The notes beneath the pieces were generated by a model. That model saw nothing but the letters and a program-made list of their open reading frames with translations. It was not told the DNA's origin and made no database searches. 64,000 bases of DNA. Origin: Bacillota bacterium (lineage in GTDB: Bacteria > Bacillota > Clostridia > Acetivibrionales > DTU013). Each line of letters opens with the position of its first letter. The first letter of the stretch is position 1. Of this stretch, positions 16,368 through 26,084 are shown piece by piece. A program made the translations under genes and the position numbers. Location: the NCBI GenBank assembly GCA_023411575.1, contig JAEYOP010000020.1:186001-250000 (forward strand), in the 5' to 3' direction.

Positions 16368-16940
16368 ATGGGATTGACGATTCGGACAACCGATATCCAG
16401 CTCGGGATTGAAACAACTCCCGGGCAATGGGACATACGAACCCAGAATGCAAGGCTTGAGATGCACCAGAAGCATGCGAAGGTCAATATCAAGACGGAGA
16501 AGCCCCGTGTCTTGATCGACCAGTATGAATGCTTCGCGGAAGAAGGCCTTAAAAATAATTATGATTTTACCAAAGAAGCCGCGCAAAGGGGCTACCAGCA
16601 GGCTATGGAGTTTATCGGAAAAACGGCGCAGGACGGCTACGCGCTTGCTGCAATTGAAAATGGCGGAAATCCTATTGCTGCAATAGCCAAAAGGGACTCC
16701 TCCCCGCAAAAAGAATTCGTGCTGGCTTTCATTCCGCAGTCCCGGCCAAAGATCGATGTGGCCGGCAATGTCGATATTGAATGGGACAGGAACTGGGAAG
16801 GAGTTATGACCGGGGTCGAAGGGGAATATATCCCGGGATATGTAGACGCCAATTATAATCTGGGAAAAGTAAATATTTATGTTAAGCAGTATCCATCTGT
16901 GGATATAAAGTATGATGGAAATATAGATGTATCCATATAA
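16368..16940 (+). CDS. YviE-like (DUF6470) flagellar cluster protein
   Basis: 190 residues. Repeated IRTTDIQLGIETTPGQ / RPKIDVAGNVDIEWD beta-rich segments and the conserved position between flgL and fliW match the Bacillus YviE family (DUF6470). Function unknown. No signal peptide or membrane segment. The 14-base gap from flgL and 18-base gap to fliW suggest an operon. Confidence 0.78.
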   Translation: MGLTIRTTDIQLGIETTPGQWDIRTQNARLEMHQKHAKVNIKTEKPRVLIDQYECFAEEGLKNNYDFTKEAAQRGYQQAMEFIGKTAQDGYALAAIENGGNPIAAIAKRDSSPQKEFVLAFIPQSRPKIDVAGNVDIEWDRNWEGVMTGVEGEYIPGYVDANYNLGKVNIYVKQYPSVDIKYDGNIDVSI

Positions 16941-16958
16941 TACAATGGAGGTAGTAAA

Positions 16959-17456
16959 ATGCTACTACATACAAAGCACTTTGGAGAAATCGAAATTGAG
17001 GAAAGTAGTATTATCCGATTTGATGAAGGCTTGCCGGGATTCGAAAACTTAAGAGAGTTTACGCTCATCGGGAATGGGGACGAAACTTCTCCTTTTAAAT
17101 GGATGCAGTGCGTTAATGAGCCACAGGTAGCCTTTGCAATTGCAAACCCGTTTATGATCGTCAAAGATTACGATTTTGAACTTCCTGACGTGGAAGCGGC
17201 CCGATTGGGCATAAAATCGCAGGAGGACCTCGCGGTCTATTCCATCGTAGTCGTACCCGAGGATCTGACAAAAATCAGTATGAACCTGAAGGCTCCCTTA
17301 ATCATTAATAGCAGAACCAATAAAGGGGAACAAATAATCCTTGACACTGACAAGTACGCTGTGAGACACTATATATTGGATGAACTCCGTAGACAGGAGG
17401 ATAGTGCGGATGCTGGTGCTGACAAGGAAAAAGGATCAGTCCATTGTAATAAATGA
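16959..17456 (+). CDS. fliW: flagellar assembly factor FliW
   Basis: 165 residues. FliW binds CsrA allosterically and relieves repression of flagellin translation; free flagellin titrates FliW, so the trio keeps flagellin level constant. Family motifs FGEIEIEESSIIRFDEGLPG, FKWMQCVNEPQVAFAI and APLIINSRTNKGEQIIL are present. Good GGAGG site. The 3' end overlaps csrA by 47 bases, so the two are translationally linked. Confidence 0.95.
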   Translation: MLLHTKHFGEIEIEESSIIRFDEGLPGFENLREFTLIGNGDETSPFKWMQCVNEPQVAFAIANPFMIVKDYDFELPDVEAARLGIKSQEDLAVYSIVVVPEDLTKISMNLKAPLIINSRTNKGEQIILDTDKYAVRHYILDELRRQEDSADAGADKEKGSVHCNK

Positions 17457-17646
17457 CAATATAGAAATTACCGTTCTTGATATCCAGGGGGATCAGGTGC
17501 GAATCGGTATAAATGCGCCTAGAAGTGTTTCCATCCATCGGAAGGAAGTTTACATGGAAATACAGCAGGAAAATAAAGCGGCGGCCCAGGTGGGCAATGT
17601 CTCCTTCGAGGATATTATCAAGAATAATTTGAAGCCCGACCCGTGA
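17410..17646 (+). CDS. csrA: carbon storage regulator CsrA
   Basis: RNA-binding translational repressor of flagellin. 78 residues from the ATG at 17410 (MLVLTRKKDQSIVINDNIEI), which lies 9 bases after AGGAGG; upstream in-frame starts would add residues not found in the family. The conserved strands and RNA-contact residues (LTRK near the N-terminus, VSIHRKEVY) are present. Encoded inside the end of fliW. Candidate targets are visible in the flagellin leader at 17800-17833. A terminator follows. Confidence 0.95.
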   Translation: MLVLTRKKDQSIVINDNIEITVLDIQGDQVRIGINAPRSVSIHRKEVYMEIQQENKAAAQVGNVSFEDIIKNNLKPDP

Positions 17647-17653
17647 GTGGGGT

Positions 17654-17686
17654 AAAAATCCGAAAATTTTTCGGATTTTTTCATTT
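17654..17686 (+). terminator. intrinsic terminator after csrA
   Basis: AAAAATCCGA at 17654-17663 pairs with TCGGATTTTT, followed by TCATTTTT. It separates the flgK-csrA transcript from flagellin. Confidence 0.8.
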
Positions 17687-17693
17687 TTGCTGT

Positions 17694-17721
17694 TAAGTAA
17701 TCCAATATATACAACGATATA
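17694..17721 (+). promoter_or_regulatory. candidate sigma-28 promoter of flagellin
   Basis: TAAGTAA at 17694-17700 and CGATATA at 17715-17721, 14 bases apart, fit the sigma-28 pattern. It leaves a leader of about 110 bases before the flagellin start. Confidence 0.5.
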
Positions 17722-17799
17722 TATTGTGAGGATTAAATGAAGCGTTTCTTCAAACCGGCCGGATGAACGAAATGCTTTCTTTCATCTCAAAATAATAGG

Positions 17800-17833
17800 G
17801 GGCATGGACGCCCTACTAAAAAACACATGGAGG
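17800..17833 (+). promoter_or_regulatory. two candidate CsrA binding sites in the flagellin leader
   Basis: Site 1 is a hairpin with a GGGC/GCCC stem (17800-17803, 17810-17813) presenting ATGGAC as a hexaloop, the classical ANGGA-in-loop CsrA target. Site 2, ACATGGAGGT (17824-17833), contains ATGGA overlapping the Shine-Dalgarno GGAGG. The GGA cores are 23 bases apart. This resembles the two-site arrangement of the Bacillus subtilis hag leader, where CsrA blocks ribosome binding. Confidence 0.65.
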
Positions 17834-17840
17834 TAATCTT

Positions 17841-19229
17841 ATGAGAATTAATCACAACATCGCATCCCTCAACACCTATCGTCAGTTGACAGGCAATACT
17901 GCCGCCACCAGCAAATCTCTTGAAAAACTGTCTTCAGGTCTTCGTATCAATCGCGCAGGCGACGATGCTGCAGGCTTGGCAATCAGTGAAAAAATGAGAG
18001 GTCAGATCAGAGGCCTGGATCAGGCGGGAAGAAACGCTCAGGATTCGATTTCTCTTATTCAGACCGCAGAAGGCGCGCTGAACGAAACCCACAGCATACT
18101 GCAGAGGATGAGAGAGCTTGCGGTTCAGTCATCGAACGATACGAACACCGTTGATGACCGTGGTGAAATCCAGAAGGAAATCACTCAGTTAAAGGATGAA
18201 ATCGACAGAATTGCTACTACCACCGAATTCAACACGAAAAAGCTTCTGAACGGTGATTCCGGCAACAAGGCGATTTTCGGCACCAACACCAATGTTGAAA
18301 GCGCTTCCATCATCAACGACAGCATTGTAGCGGGAACATATAACGTTACAGTTGCAACTGTGGCGGAGAGAGCGGAGGTTCTGGGCACAGGCGCTGTTAC
18401 GGCGGCTAGCATTGCTTCCAGCGCGACAACTACTGTCACAATCAATGGCCGTGCAATAAATTTCAATACGGTTGCTGGTGATGCCACCAACACTGTAAAT
18501 AACTTTGTCGCGGCTGTTAATAATGCAAATATCGGTGTTGTCGCAACCAACAACTCATTAACCATTGAACTTCGTTCTGATGATTACGGCGCAAGCGAAT
18601 CAGTCAGTGTAACTGACGGCGGAACAGGCAATATATCCAGATTGCTCAATCTTACAACTAATGCCACAAGGTCTGATGTCGGCGTTGATGTATTCGGTAC
18701 CATTAACGGCAACACGGCAAGTGGAAGCGGGCGTACTTTGACTTCGACCGCAGGAAATTCATTGGGCCTGAAAGTCACCTTGACTGCTGCTGCTGCTTCT
18801 TCTACCGGCACCAAAAACGATGTAGCTGTTACAAAAAATGCGCTGACTACGCATATCGGCGCCAATGAAAATCAAACTATGAGCATCAACATCGGCAGTA
18901 TGACCTCTACGGATCTGGGAGTCAACAATCTGGACTTGACAAGTCAAACCAGCGCGGAAGATGCCATCACAACGATTGATAACGCACTCAAGCAGGTATC
19001 GGCTGAACGGTCCAAGCTCGGCGCTTACCAGAACAGGCTGGAACACACAATCAATAACCTCGGTACATCTTCCGAGAACCTGACTGCATCGGAATCCCGT
19101 ATTCGTGATGTAGACATGGCTAAGGAAATGATGGAGTTCACGAAAAACAATATCCTTTCCCAGGCGGCTCAGGCTATGCTTGCACAGGCAAATCAGCAGC
19201 CCCAGGGAGTTCTGCAGTTATTGAGATAA
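17841..19229 (+). CDS. hag: flagellin
   Basis: Filament subunit, exported through the flagellar type III apparatus. 462 residues. The conserved N-terminal D0/D1 (MRINHNIASLNTYRQL, then LSSGLRINRAGDDAAGLAIS) and C-terminal D1/D0 (RIRDVDMAKEMMEFTKNNIL) flank a variable threonine/alanine/serine-rich middle of about 200 residues, which is surface-exposed and a likely glycan acceptor. Preceded by a sigma-28-like promoter and CsrA sites; followed by a terminator and then by a large glycosyltransferase/methyltransferase gene. Confidence 0.97.
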   Translation: MRINHNIASLNTYRQLTGNTAATSKSLEKLSSGLRINRAGDDAAGLAISEKMRGQIRGLDQAGRNAQDSISLIQTAEGALNETHSILQRMRELAVQSSNDTNTVDDRGEIQKEITQLKDEIDRIATTTEFNTKKLLNGDSGNKAIFGTNTNVESASIINDSIVAGTYNVTVATVAERAEVLGTGAVTAASIASSATTTVTINGRAINFNTVAGDATNTVNNFVAAVNNANIGVVATNNSLTIELRSDDYGASESVSVTDGGTGNISRLLNLTTNATRSDVGVDVFGTINGNTASGSGRTLTSTAGNSLGLKVTLTAAAASSTGTKNDVAVTKNALTTHIGANENQTMSINIGSMTSTDLGVNNLDLTSQTSAEDAITTIDNALKQVSAERSKLGAYQNRLEHTINNLGTSSENLTASESRIRDVDMAKEMMEFTKNNILSQAAQAMLAQANQQPQGVLQLLR

Positions 19230-19243
19230 TTGCGGCGGTTTTT

Positions 19244-19275
19244 AAAAAGAGGGAGAGAATTCTCCCTCTTTTTAA
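19244..19275 (+). terminator. intrinsic terminator after flagellin
   Basis: AAAAAGAGGGAGA/TCTCCCTCTTTTT perfect stem followed by AAATATATTTT. It ends 30 bases before the next gene. Confidence 0.85.
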
Positions 19276-19302
19276 ATATATTTTGCAAAAATGAGGGATA
19301 TT

Positions 19303-22300
19303 ATGAAGATTTCCGCATGCATGATTGCGAAAAATGAAAGCGGCAATATTGAACGGTGCATTAAAAGCTACAAGAGCATAGTGGACGATATTATTGTAGT
19401 TGATACAGGATCCACGGACGATACGGTTCAAATTGCCAGAAGGCATAACGCAGAAGTAATCGCTCATACCTGGAAGGATGATTTCGCCACCCCTAAGAAC
19501 CTTGCCATGGATCACGCAAAAGGCGATTGGATCATTTTCCTGGATGCCGACGAATACTTTGAAAACGGTGCGGATCTGCTGCTGAAATCAACGCTGGAGC
19601 TTGTAAATGAGAACAAGACGGTGGATACTGTCATGTGCAAAATGTGGCATTATAATACCGACGGTACAAGACTCATAGGCACAAACCCCACGCTGAGGGT
19701 GTTTCGGAATGATAAAGGCATAAGATATCACGGGCGCATTCACGAAGAACCCAGGAAGGACGGAAAGCCGCTCGCAGGCGTTAATGCGTATCATATTTCA
19801 ATTAAGCATACGGGATATTCCCCTGAAAAATTGACTGCCAAGCACGAGAGAAACTGCAAATTGCTGGAGGATGAAGTGAGCGCGGGTAATTTCGGTGCTA
19901 AGACACTTCAATATCTTGTTAATAGTTATGTCGGCTTAGGAAGATATGAGGAAGCACTCAAATATATAAATCTGGTTTTTAGCAACGAAGCATACCTGAA
20001 GGACCTGGAACAAGCGGAAATGTTATACAAGATGCATCTCGCGCGGATTCATGTAATGATTACGCTCAATAATAAATTTGCCGATTATTCAGTGCGTCGC
20101 GCAATTGGCGAAGCGCTAGATAATTTTTCATTCCATCCGGAGATTAGGCGCATAGAAGCCATACATTATTTTTATATCTGGAGAATGGACGAGGCGCTGG
20201 AGGCCTTTACCAATGCGATAGGGCTTAATAACAACTACGATAGCCAGATGGAAAATAATTTCCCCAATTTTGTAGATGAGACTTATTGTTTTATCGGAAG
20301 GATCCATTTGCTAAAGGGAGATAAATTAGCTGCGCTGGACAGTTTTATTGAGGCCTTGAAAGCCAACAAATATTGCAAAATGGCATTCAATTGCCTCATG
20401 GATATCATTCAGCAGGAAAAGCCCGAAGAATGCATCCTCCTGCTGAATAGCATGTATGATAGAAACTCGCTTGAGGACATTCAGTTTTTAATCAGCAATC
20501 TTGCTTTAAGCAAGATAAAAGTTCCTTTTCTTTACTATCTCAGAATATGGAATGATAAATTCGATCAGCAGGATATAACAGTAGTTATAGCTTATTTGAT
20601 GCAAGGCAATTCCAGGAAAGCGCTCGATCTTGCTTGGGAATACATACAGAAGACGCAGGATGAGCAGTTTGAGATATTTTTAATTATCGCTGTAATAGTC
20701 GGTGATTTCAAAGAATGGTATGTTGAAAACAAAAAACATGTAGCCGATAAGTATTGCAGGTTATTGGAGGTATTTTTTAATGGTGGGCTAATTGGTGATG
20801 CTTTCCGGTACGAGCAGGAAACATTGTTTTTAAACTTATTATCCGAATTAATTCTTTTTAAAGACGAGGAGCCGGTATATAAATTCCTATCAGCCTTTAG
20901 TGAGATTCTCAAAAGACTTCCACTGCAAATAGGAGACCTGTTTTTTAAAAATGGGTATTTAGATCATTCCCTTGATTATTATACGCAGGCGTTAGATTCC
21001 AATATATATATAAATAATAGATCTCTCATTTATTCAAAGATTGCTTATAACCATTTTAAAAATAATAACTACGAAGATAGTATCCAATATTATGAAATGG
21101 CTTTATCAAACGGGTATAAGCAATATGATGCCATACAGATAAGTAAATGGATTGGCGAAAAAGATACAAAACTGGCTGAGAGAGCTGGAGCCTTGATCAA
21201 AAAGTATGAAAAGATATCTGATCAGGCTCACCAAGGCATTTGTATAGATTCGTTGCTCACCGAACTGGATGGGGAGGCAGCAAGTGAAACCAAAGTATCA
21301 CTGGACGAAAATAGACTAGTTGATTTCTTTGCACAGGCGGAAAAATTATTAGATTGCAATAATGATATTGGAGCGGAGAAAATTTATAAAGAGCTCAGGA
21401 AGCATAATTATAGGGAATCAGTATGCTTGTTTAGGTTAGGCGAAATCTATAATCGTCTTGGCAAAATTGAACTATCCATGGCGTGCCATCAAAAAGCATT
21501 TGAGATTGATAACAAGCTGGCAGAAAAATTGAATCCGGAAAATCATGCGTTTCACCATTATCTTTACTCAAGAACTGATGAAATCATTGCTGAAAATTGC
21601 CCGCTTTGTGGAGAGAAAGGGGAACTACATTCCTGTTATAACACAGTAACGAATATTGATTTTATAGATGGTTTTAATCCTATTAGGACATGGATGTATT
21701 GCAAGACTTGCCGCCACATTTTTGCACGGAACTATCCTACCAACTTAAATGGCATACTACATGGTAATTCAGCAGGATTTTATATGAATCCGAAGATAAA
21801 TTTATTCCCGCTCATTGGTGATATTATTTCAGGAATAAAAAGACATACCTGTGGTAACAGGTTGCTTGAAGTGGGTGTAGGGGCAGGGGAATTCTCAGCT
21901 GTTGCTAAAGAATATGGATTTACTGTTACTGGTATTGATGTAAGAAAGGCTAATGCGGAGAATGTATCTAAACAGCTTGGGATCAATATTTTCTGTTCGG
22001 ATTTCCTTGCTTTTAGTGCAAATGAAAAGTTCGATGTCATTTGCATGGGAGATGTTCTAGAACATATTACAGACCCAGTTGGCGCCATTCAAAAAGTGAA
22101 TCAGCTAATCAGTGAGAACGGAGCACTTTGGATATCTACACCGAATTTTGATAGCGCATTTTCCTTATACGCAAAGTATTTGGATCCTATGTGGAGAGTA
22201 TGTGAACATCTTAATTATTTTTCATTTAGTTCTTTGGAAAAACTACTAAATAGCTACGGCTTTGAGGTGGTAGATTACTCTTCCTCCAGGCATTATAATG

Positions 22301-22956
22301 GGTCCATGGAAGTAATTGCAGTAAAAAGACAGACCAAAGGCTCAGAGGAAAAGAGGAATAAAGTAATAGGCAATATTGAGGGTAAAACAAAACTGAATAT
22401 AGGATGTGGCAGAGACACGAAACCTGGATGGATAAACCTGGATATAGCTGAATTGCCAGGCGTTGATGTAATTGCTGACCTTAACAAATGCAATGAGAAT
22501 AAGATACCGCTTAAGGATAACAGTATAGATGAGATATATGCAAGCCATGTTATTGAGCATATAAGCAATACATTGCCTTTAATGGAAGAACTATATAGGA
22601 TTTCACAGCCAGAGGGGAAGGCTATCTTCAGAGTGCCGCACGGGAGCCATAACGACGCTTATGAGGACCCTACACATGTTCGACAATTTTTCGAAAATTC
22701 CTTCTCCTATTTTTCACAGCCATATTACTGGAGAGCTGATTACGGATATAGGGGAGACTGGCTTACATCAAAAGTGTCTTTGCTGGTCGAAAAGTCAAAA
22801 TATACAGGCAAAAGTGCAGAATATATATTGTCAGACATAAAGCAATATCGAAACATAGTAAAAGAAATGATTGTAGAAATGATCTGTATAAAGCCGGCAC
22901 GGCCACCGAAGAAGGAATTGCAGGGGAATATCAATTATGAAATAATTCTAGTATAA
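19303..22956 (+). CDS. multidomain GT2 glycosyltransferase-TPR-double methyltransferase, probable flagellin glycan enzyme
   Basis: 1217 residues from the ATG at 19303 (GAGGG 5 bases upstream; an ATG at 19291 is an alternative). Domains in order: family 2 glycosyltransferase (SACMIAKNESGNIERC, VVDTGSTDDT, FLDADEYF with the DxD-type motif) to about residue 130 plus its extension; a long TPR-like helical region to about 740; a four-cysteine zinc-ribbon-like segment (CPLCG at about 766, CKTC); a class I methyltransferase (LLEVGVGAGEF at about 854); and a second methyltransferase (LNIGCGRDTKPGWINLD at about 1030, SHVIEHI). Directly downstream of flagellin, as flagellin glycosyltransferases are in clostridia. 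The second half is clearly more AT-rich than the flagellar genes, suggesting acquisition or module shuffling. Flagellin as substrate is inference. Confidence 0.85.
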   Translation: MKISACMIAKNESGNIERCIKSYKSIVDDIIVVDTGSTDDTVQIARRHNAEVIAHTWKDDFATPKNLAMDHAKGDWIIFLDADEYFENGADLLLKSTLELVNENKTVDTVMCKMWHYNTDGTRLIGTNPTLRVFRNDKGIRYHGRIHEEPRKDGKPLAGVNAYHISIKHTGYSPEKLTAKHERNCKLLEDEVSAGNFGAKTLQYLVNSYVGLGRYEEALKYINLVFSNEAYLKDLEQAEMLYKMHLARIHVMITLNNKFADYSVRRAIGEALDNFSFHPEIRRIEAIHYFYIWRMDEALEAFTNAIGLNNNYDSQMENNFPNFVDETYCFIGRIHLLKGDKLAALDSFIEALKANKYCKMAFNCLMDIIQQEKPEECILLLNSMYDRNSLEDIQFLISNLALSKIKVPFLYYLRIWNDKFDQQDITVVIAYLMQGNSRKALDLAWEYIQKTQDEQFEIFLIIAVIVGDFKEWYVENKKHVADKYCRLLEVFFNGGLIGDAFRYEQETLFLNLLSELILFKDEEPVYKFLSAFSEILKRLPLQIGDLFFKNGYLDHSLDYYTQALDSNIYINNRSLIYSKIAYNHFKNNNYEDSIQYYEMALSNGYKQYDAIQISKWIGEKDTKLAERAGALIKKYEKISDQAHQGICIDSLLTELDGEAASETKVSLDENRLVDFFAQAEKLLDCNNDIGAEKIYKELRKHNYRESVCLFRLGEIYNRLGKIELSMACHQKAFEIDNKLAEKLNPENHAFHHYLYSRTDEIIAENCPLCGEKGELHSCYNTVTNIDFIDGFNPIRTWMYCKTCRHIFARNYPTNLNGILHGNSAGFYMNPKINLFPLIGDIISGIKRHTCGNRLLEVGVGAGEFSAVAKEYGFTVTGIDVRKANAENVSKQLGINIFCSDFLAFSANEKFDVICMGDVLEHITDPVGAIQKVNQLISENGALWISTPNFDSAFSLYAKYLDPMWRVCEHLNYFSFSSLEKLLNSYGFEVVDYSSSRHYNGSMEVIAVKRQTKGSEEKRNKVIGNIEGKTKLNIGCGRDTKPGWINLDIAELPGVDVIADLNKCNENKIPLKDNSIDEIYASHVIEHISNTLPLMEELYRISQPEGKAIFRVPHGSHNDAYEDPTHVRQFFENSFSYFSQPYYWRADYGYRGDWLTSKVSLLVEKSKYTGKSAEYILSDIKQYRNIVKEMIVEMICIKPARPPKKELQGNINYEIILV

Positions 22957-22999
22957 CTTCAAGATTTAAACTAGGTTTATATTGCTACCATATGGGGAA

Positions 23000-23060
23000 A
23001 CTGAACTACTACCGGCTGAAAGCCGGTAGGTTCAGTCTGCGGCTTAACCGCCTATAAGGC
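23000..23060. repeat. run of three small hairpins after the glycosyltransferase fusion
   Basis: A 15-bp stem with a 2-base bulge (ACTGAAC...CTACCGGC, 23000-23016, against GCCGGTAGGTTCAGT, 23022-23036) is followed by GCGG-CTTAA-CCGC and an overlapping GCCT-ATA-AGGC. No T run follows, so it is a poor terminator. The look is that of the structured right end of an IS200/IS605-type element or of a decayed repeat; no tnpA or tnpB is present. Confidence 0.4.
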
Positions 23061-23120
23061 GCTTATGTTGTTTAGATTTTCAGAGTCTCGCCTAATGTAT
23101 TCAGCTCTTTTGAAATACTT

Positions 23121-24731
23121 TTACTCGTTATAGTCCTTTACTTCAAAGCTTTCTATCTTATCATATGCAATGTACTCTTTTCTATTTAGGAAAGGCTTAA
23201 CATTACTTTTCTTTGTGAAAGTGTAATATGCTTTTCCAGTACCCTCAGACTTACCATCATACCATGTTAAGAAGCTTTGCAACTCTGAAGCTGTAAGATC
23301 GTATTCTTTTTCTGCTCCATTTACCATCATTATTTCAAGAATAGCCTTATTACCACTAATTACTGGAGGTTCAGTAGGTGCAGTTGGTGTCGCTGATGCT
23401 TCATTTGAGTTAGCACTTTCCTCTACTGAATTAACAGCACTTACAACATAATAATATGTAGAACCATTTGTTACTGAATTATCTGTGAATGTAATCGCTG
23501 AGGTGGTCGCTATAGTCGTATATGGTCCGCCTTGTATAATAGAACGGTATACATTATAAGAAATTGCACTTCCACTTGTTGCTGTCCATAGGAGGTCTAC
23601 TTTTGTATTTCCTGATATAGCTGCAAGGTTTAATGGCGCTAGTAAAGAATCCGGTATGTTATATACTTCAATTGAATTAAGGCAACCATTCGAATTATAA
23701 CCACCTATGGCATATATCTTCCCGTTAAATACCACTACTTTATGATCCATTCTTGGAATAGACATTGGTGCCTTTATTGCCCACGAATTTGTTCTAGGGT
23801 TATATTCTTCAACAGAGTTAAATATATTAACTGAATTATATCCTCCAATTGCATAAATCTTACCATTAATTGTAGCTATTTGAAGCTTGTGGTTTGTGTT
23901 TGTCATTGGTGCCTTTATTGTCCACGAATCAGTTACTGGGCTATACTCTTCTACTGAACTAAGTTCTCCGCTTGAATTTATACCACCTATAGCATATATC
24001 ATTCCATTTAGTATAGTAGATTGGAAACTGTATCTTGGACTAGACATATTTGCCATCGATGTCCATGTGTTTGTAACAGTGTCATATTTTTCCACGGAAT
24101 TCAATGTTCCCTCACTACTTGTGCCGCCTATTACATATATTTGCCTGTTAATCACTTCTGCCTGAAAATAAGCTCTAGCAAGAGACATTGGTGTCTTGAT
24201 TACCCATACATTTAATTCCGGGTTATATTCTTCAACAGAGCTAATATAATTAGTAGAATCATTACTACCAGCAATTGCATATATTTTTTCGTTTATTACT
24301 ACTGTTTGAAATGCAATCCTTTCTGCATTCATCGGCGCTTTAGTTGTCCATATGTTTGATATTGGGTCATACTCCTCGACTAAGTTAACGACATTATTCG
24401 ATTCATTTTTTCCACCTATGACATACAATTTCCCATTTACAACTGCCACTTCAAAATTCAGTCTACATGTTAACATTGAAGTCTTAGGTGTCCAAGTATT
24501 TGTTGCAGGATCATACTTTTCAATAGAGTTTAGTCGGGTACTCGAATTAGCCCCTCCTATCGCATATATTCCATCGCTAAGTACAACTACTTGATGACCT
24601 CTTCTTGGTGTTGACATAGATGCTTTTGTAGACCAATCATCTTCTGCAAAAATAGATAATGACATAATTGATAAAATAATTAGTACTATGAAAATAGAAA
24701 TTAGAGATTTAAAAAAGGACTTTGAATTCAT
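23121..24731 (-). CDS. secreted kelch-repeat protein with fibronectin type III domain
   Basis: 536 residues. N-terminal signal peptide (residues 1-29, ending SLSIFA). At least six kelch repeats follow (each with IYAIGG and a following SVEEYDP...W motif), predicted to close into a beta-propeller. Then one fibronectin type III domain (about 365-455, PLNLAAISGNTKVDLLW). Then a C-terminal module (GKAYYTFTKK...RKEYIAYDKIESFEVKDY) of unknown function that recurs in the broken copy at 29564-30128. AT-rich compared with flagellar genes and in the opposite orientation. Good AGGAGG site. Ligand unknown. Confidence 0.85.
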   Translation of the reverse strand: MNSKSFFKSLISIFIVLIILSIMSLSIFAEDDWSTKASMSTPRRGHQVVVLSDGIYAIGGANSSTRLNSIEKYDPATNTWTPKTSMLTCRLNFEVAVVNGKLYVIGGKNESNNVVNLVEEYDPISNIWTTKAPMNAERIAFQTVVINEKIYAIAGSNDSTNYISSVEEYNPELNVWVIKTPMSLARAYFQAEVINRQIYVIGGTSSEGTLNSVEKYDTVTNTWTSMANMSSPRYSFQSTILNGMIYAIGGINSSGELSSVEEYSPVTDSWTIKAPMTNTNHKLQIATINGKIYAIGGYNSVNIFNSVEEYNPRTNSWAIKAPMSIPRMDHKVVVFNGKIYAIGGYNSNGCLNSIEVYNIPDSLLAPLNLAAISGNTKVDLLWTATSGSAISYNVYRSIIQGGPYTTIATTSAITFTDNSVTNGSTYYYVVSAVNSVEESANSNEASATPTAPTEPPVISGNKAILEIMMVNGAEKEYDLTASELQSFLTWYDGKSEGTGKAYYTFTKKSNVKPFLNRKEYIAYDKIESFEVKDYNE

Positions 24732-24805
24732 ATGGCTCCTCCTATTGATTTTAATAAAAGTATTATATGCTAGTCACCAAATATGTTAAAGAGGGAATTC
24801 TTTGG

Positions 24806-25069
24806 ATGTATGCCGAGAGATGGAGTGTAGAGGTGTTTTTCAGTAGAGAAAAAGGGATCAAACGTTTTATGCTGATACTATCGCTGGCGTATGTTTTTGG
24901 CAGTTGATTTGTGGAATCATCGAACCGGTCCGCGACAATCGGATACAAACGGTGCGAAGCTCGTAAAGAAATAGATCGCTGTTTTGTAGACTGGGTTTAT
25001 TCCTGGCAAAGTCTGGAGTGCCTGTGCAAGAGGCTTATTATCAGCTTAATTTGGCTGTGTGGTAATTAA
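24806..25069 (+). pseudogene. remnant of a DDE transposase C-terminus
   Basis: One frame reads YAERWSVEVFFSREKG, the Y..RW.VE..F...K pattern of the DDE catalytic region of IS4-like transposases. It continues through an in-frame TGA after VFGS to KRLIISLIWLCGN and a TAA at 25067. The N-terminal two thirds are missing and no terminal inverted repeats are seen, so this is a dead fragment. Identification rests on that motif alone. Confidence 0.55.
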
Positions 25070-26080
25070 TGTTATGAGATTTGTTCATTATATTATATAG
25101 GTATGAAAAATCTGGACACTGGGGTTATACTGTGTAGGCTATATCTATACTCACTTCAAATCTAGATAAGGTTGGACTTCCCGAATTGAAATTTACGGCA
25201 CATAAAATCATCAACTAGAATCAATGAATAGGGGAATGCTAAATGTTCAATTTTACGAAAGTGAAAAAGTCTATTTTCCCTTCCTGGGTATGAATAATAG
25301 GGAACATCAAAATACAGATATCTGAATTGGTGGTGATGCAGGTCTTTCACTTTAATATACTTGAAACAATCAGTGTATTTATTCAAGTATTGAACACGGA
25401 ATCTATTTCGCTGAATTGGAAGAGGCAATCGAATTTATACGGAGAAGAATCCAGGTGTTTACTAATATTGCGAAAGTAAATTTGCTTACAAGTTTAGCTA
25501 ACAAATAGATCGTCTAAACCCACCACGCGGGCGGGCGAGCAGTTCCTCTGTCTGCCATGAAGTTCTAATCTGTTTGTCCCGAGTTTAATTCATCTCGGCT
25601 TTGTAGTATGTATTTAAAGTCCCCTCAAACCGGTCATTATCCGCCAGATTTTAGGCATATACTGAAGCAATCTGTAAGGCAACCGAAAATTGCTGGTGCT
25701 TTGCAATTTTAGCAGCAGGTAAAGAAACACCTCCTATCCGTCCAGCCGCACATGGTGTACGAGATATGCTGCCTTTTGATACGAAGGATATGTCAGTCTT
25801 TTCGACATGCTCTCCATAAGCTTTTGCCCCATCGTTGGTCGACAAAGCGTCTCATGAGTTGCACAAACATTCTCTTTAATATTTCCAGAAGAATTTATAC
25901 CCCCAGTCATGAACATTGTGGGGAAACCTCGTAGTTCCCATTCGCCTCAAGTATCCATTCGTGTTCCAAATCATCGCTGCCTTTGGTAAAACATTATTGC
26001 AGTTACTAATCCCATTCGATGCAATTGGAGAATGCCGTATTGACTCAAAAAGGTTAGACACTTTATCCATTAAATTTTTA
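25070..26080. other. decayed AT-rich spacer without a supportable gene
   Basis: About 1 kb between the transposase remnant and the flaG promoter. Short open frames on both strands (the longest about 88 codons on the minus strand near 25162-25428) have no recognisable motif, no good ribosome-binding site and no coherent extension across frames. It looks like eroded former coding DNA. Confidence 0.5.
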
Positions 26081-26084
26081 TCTA

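Noticed and set aside
25162..25428. 88-codon minus-strand frame in the AT-rich spacer
   Set aside because: No ribosome-binding site, no motif and no continuation in neighbouring frames.
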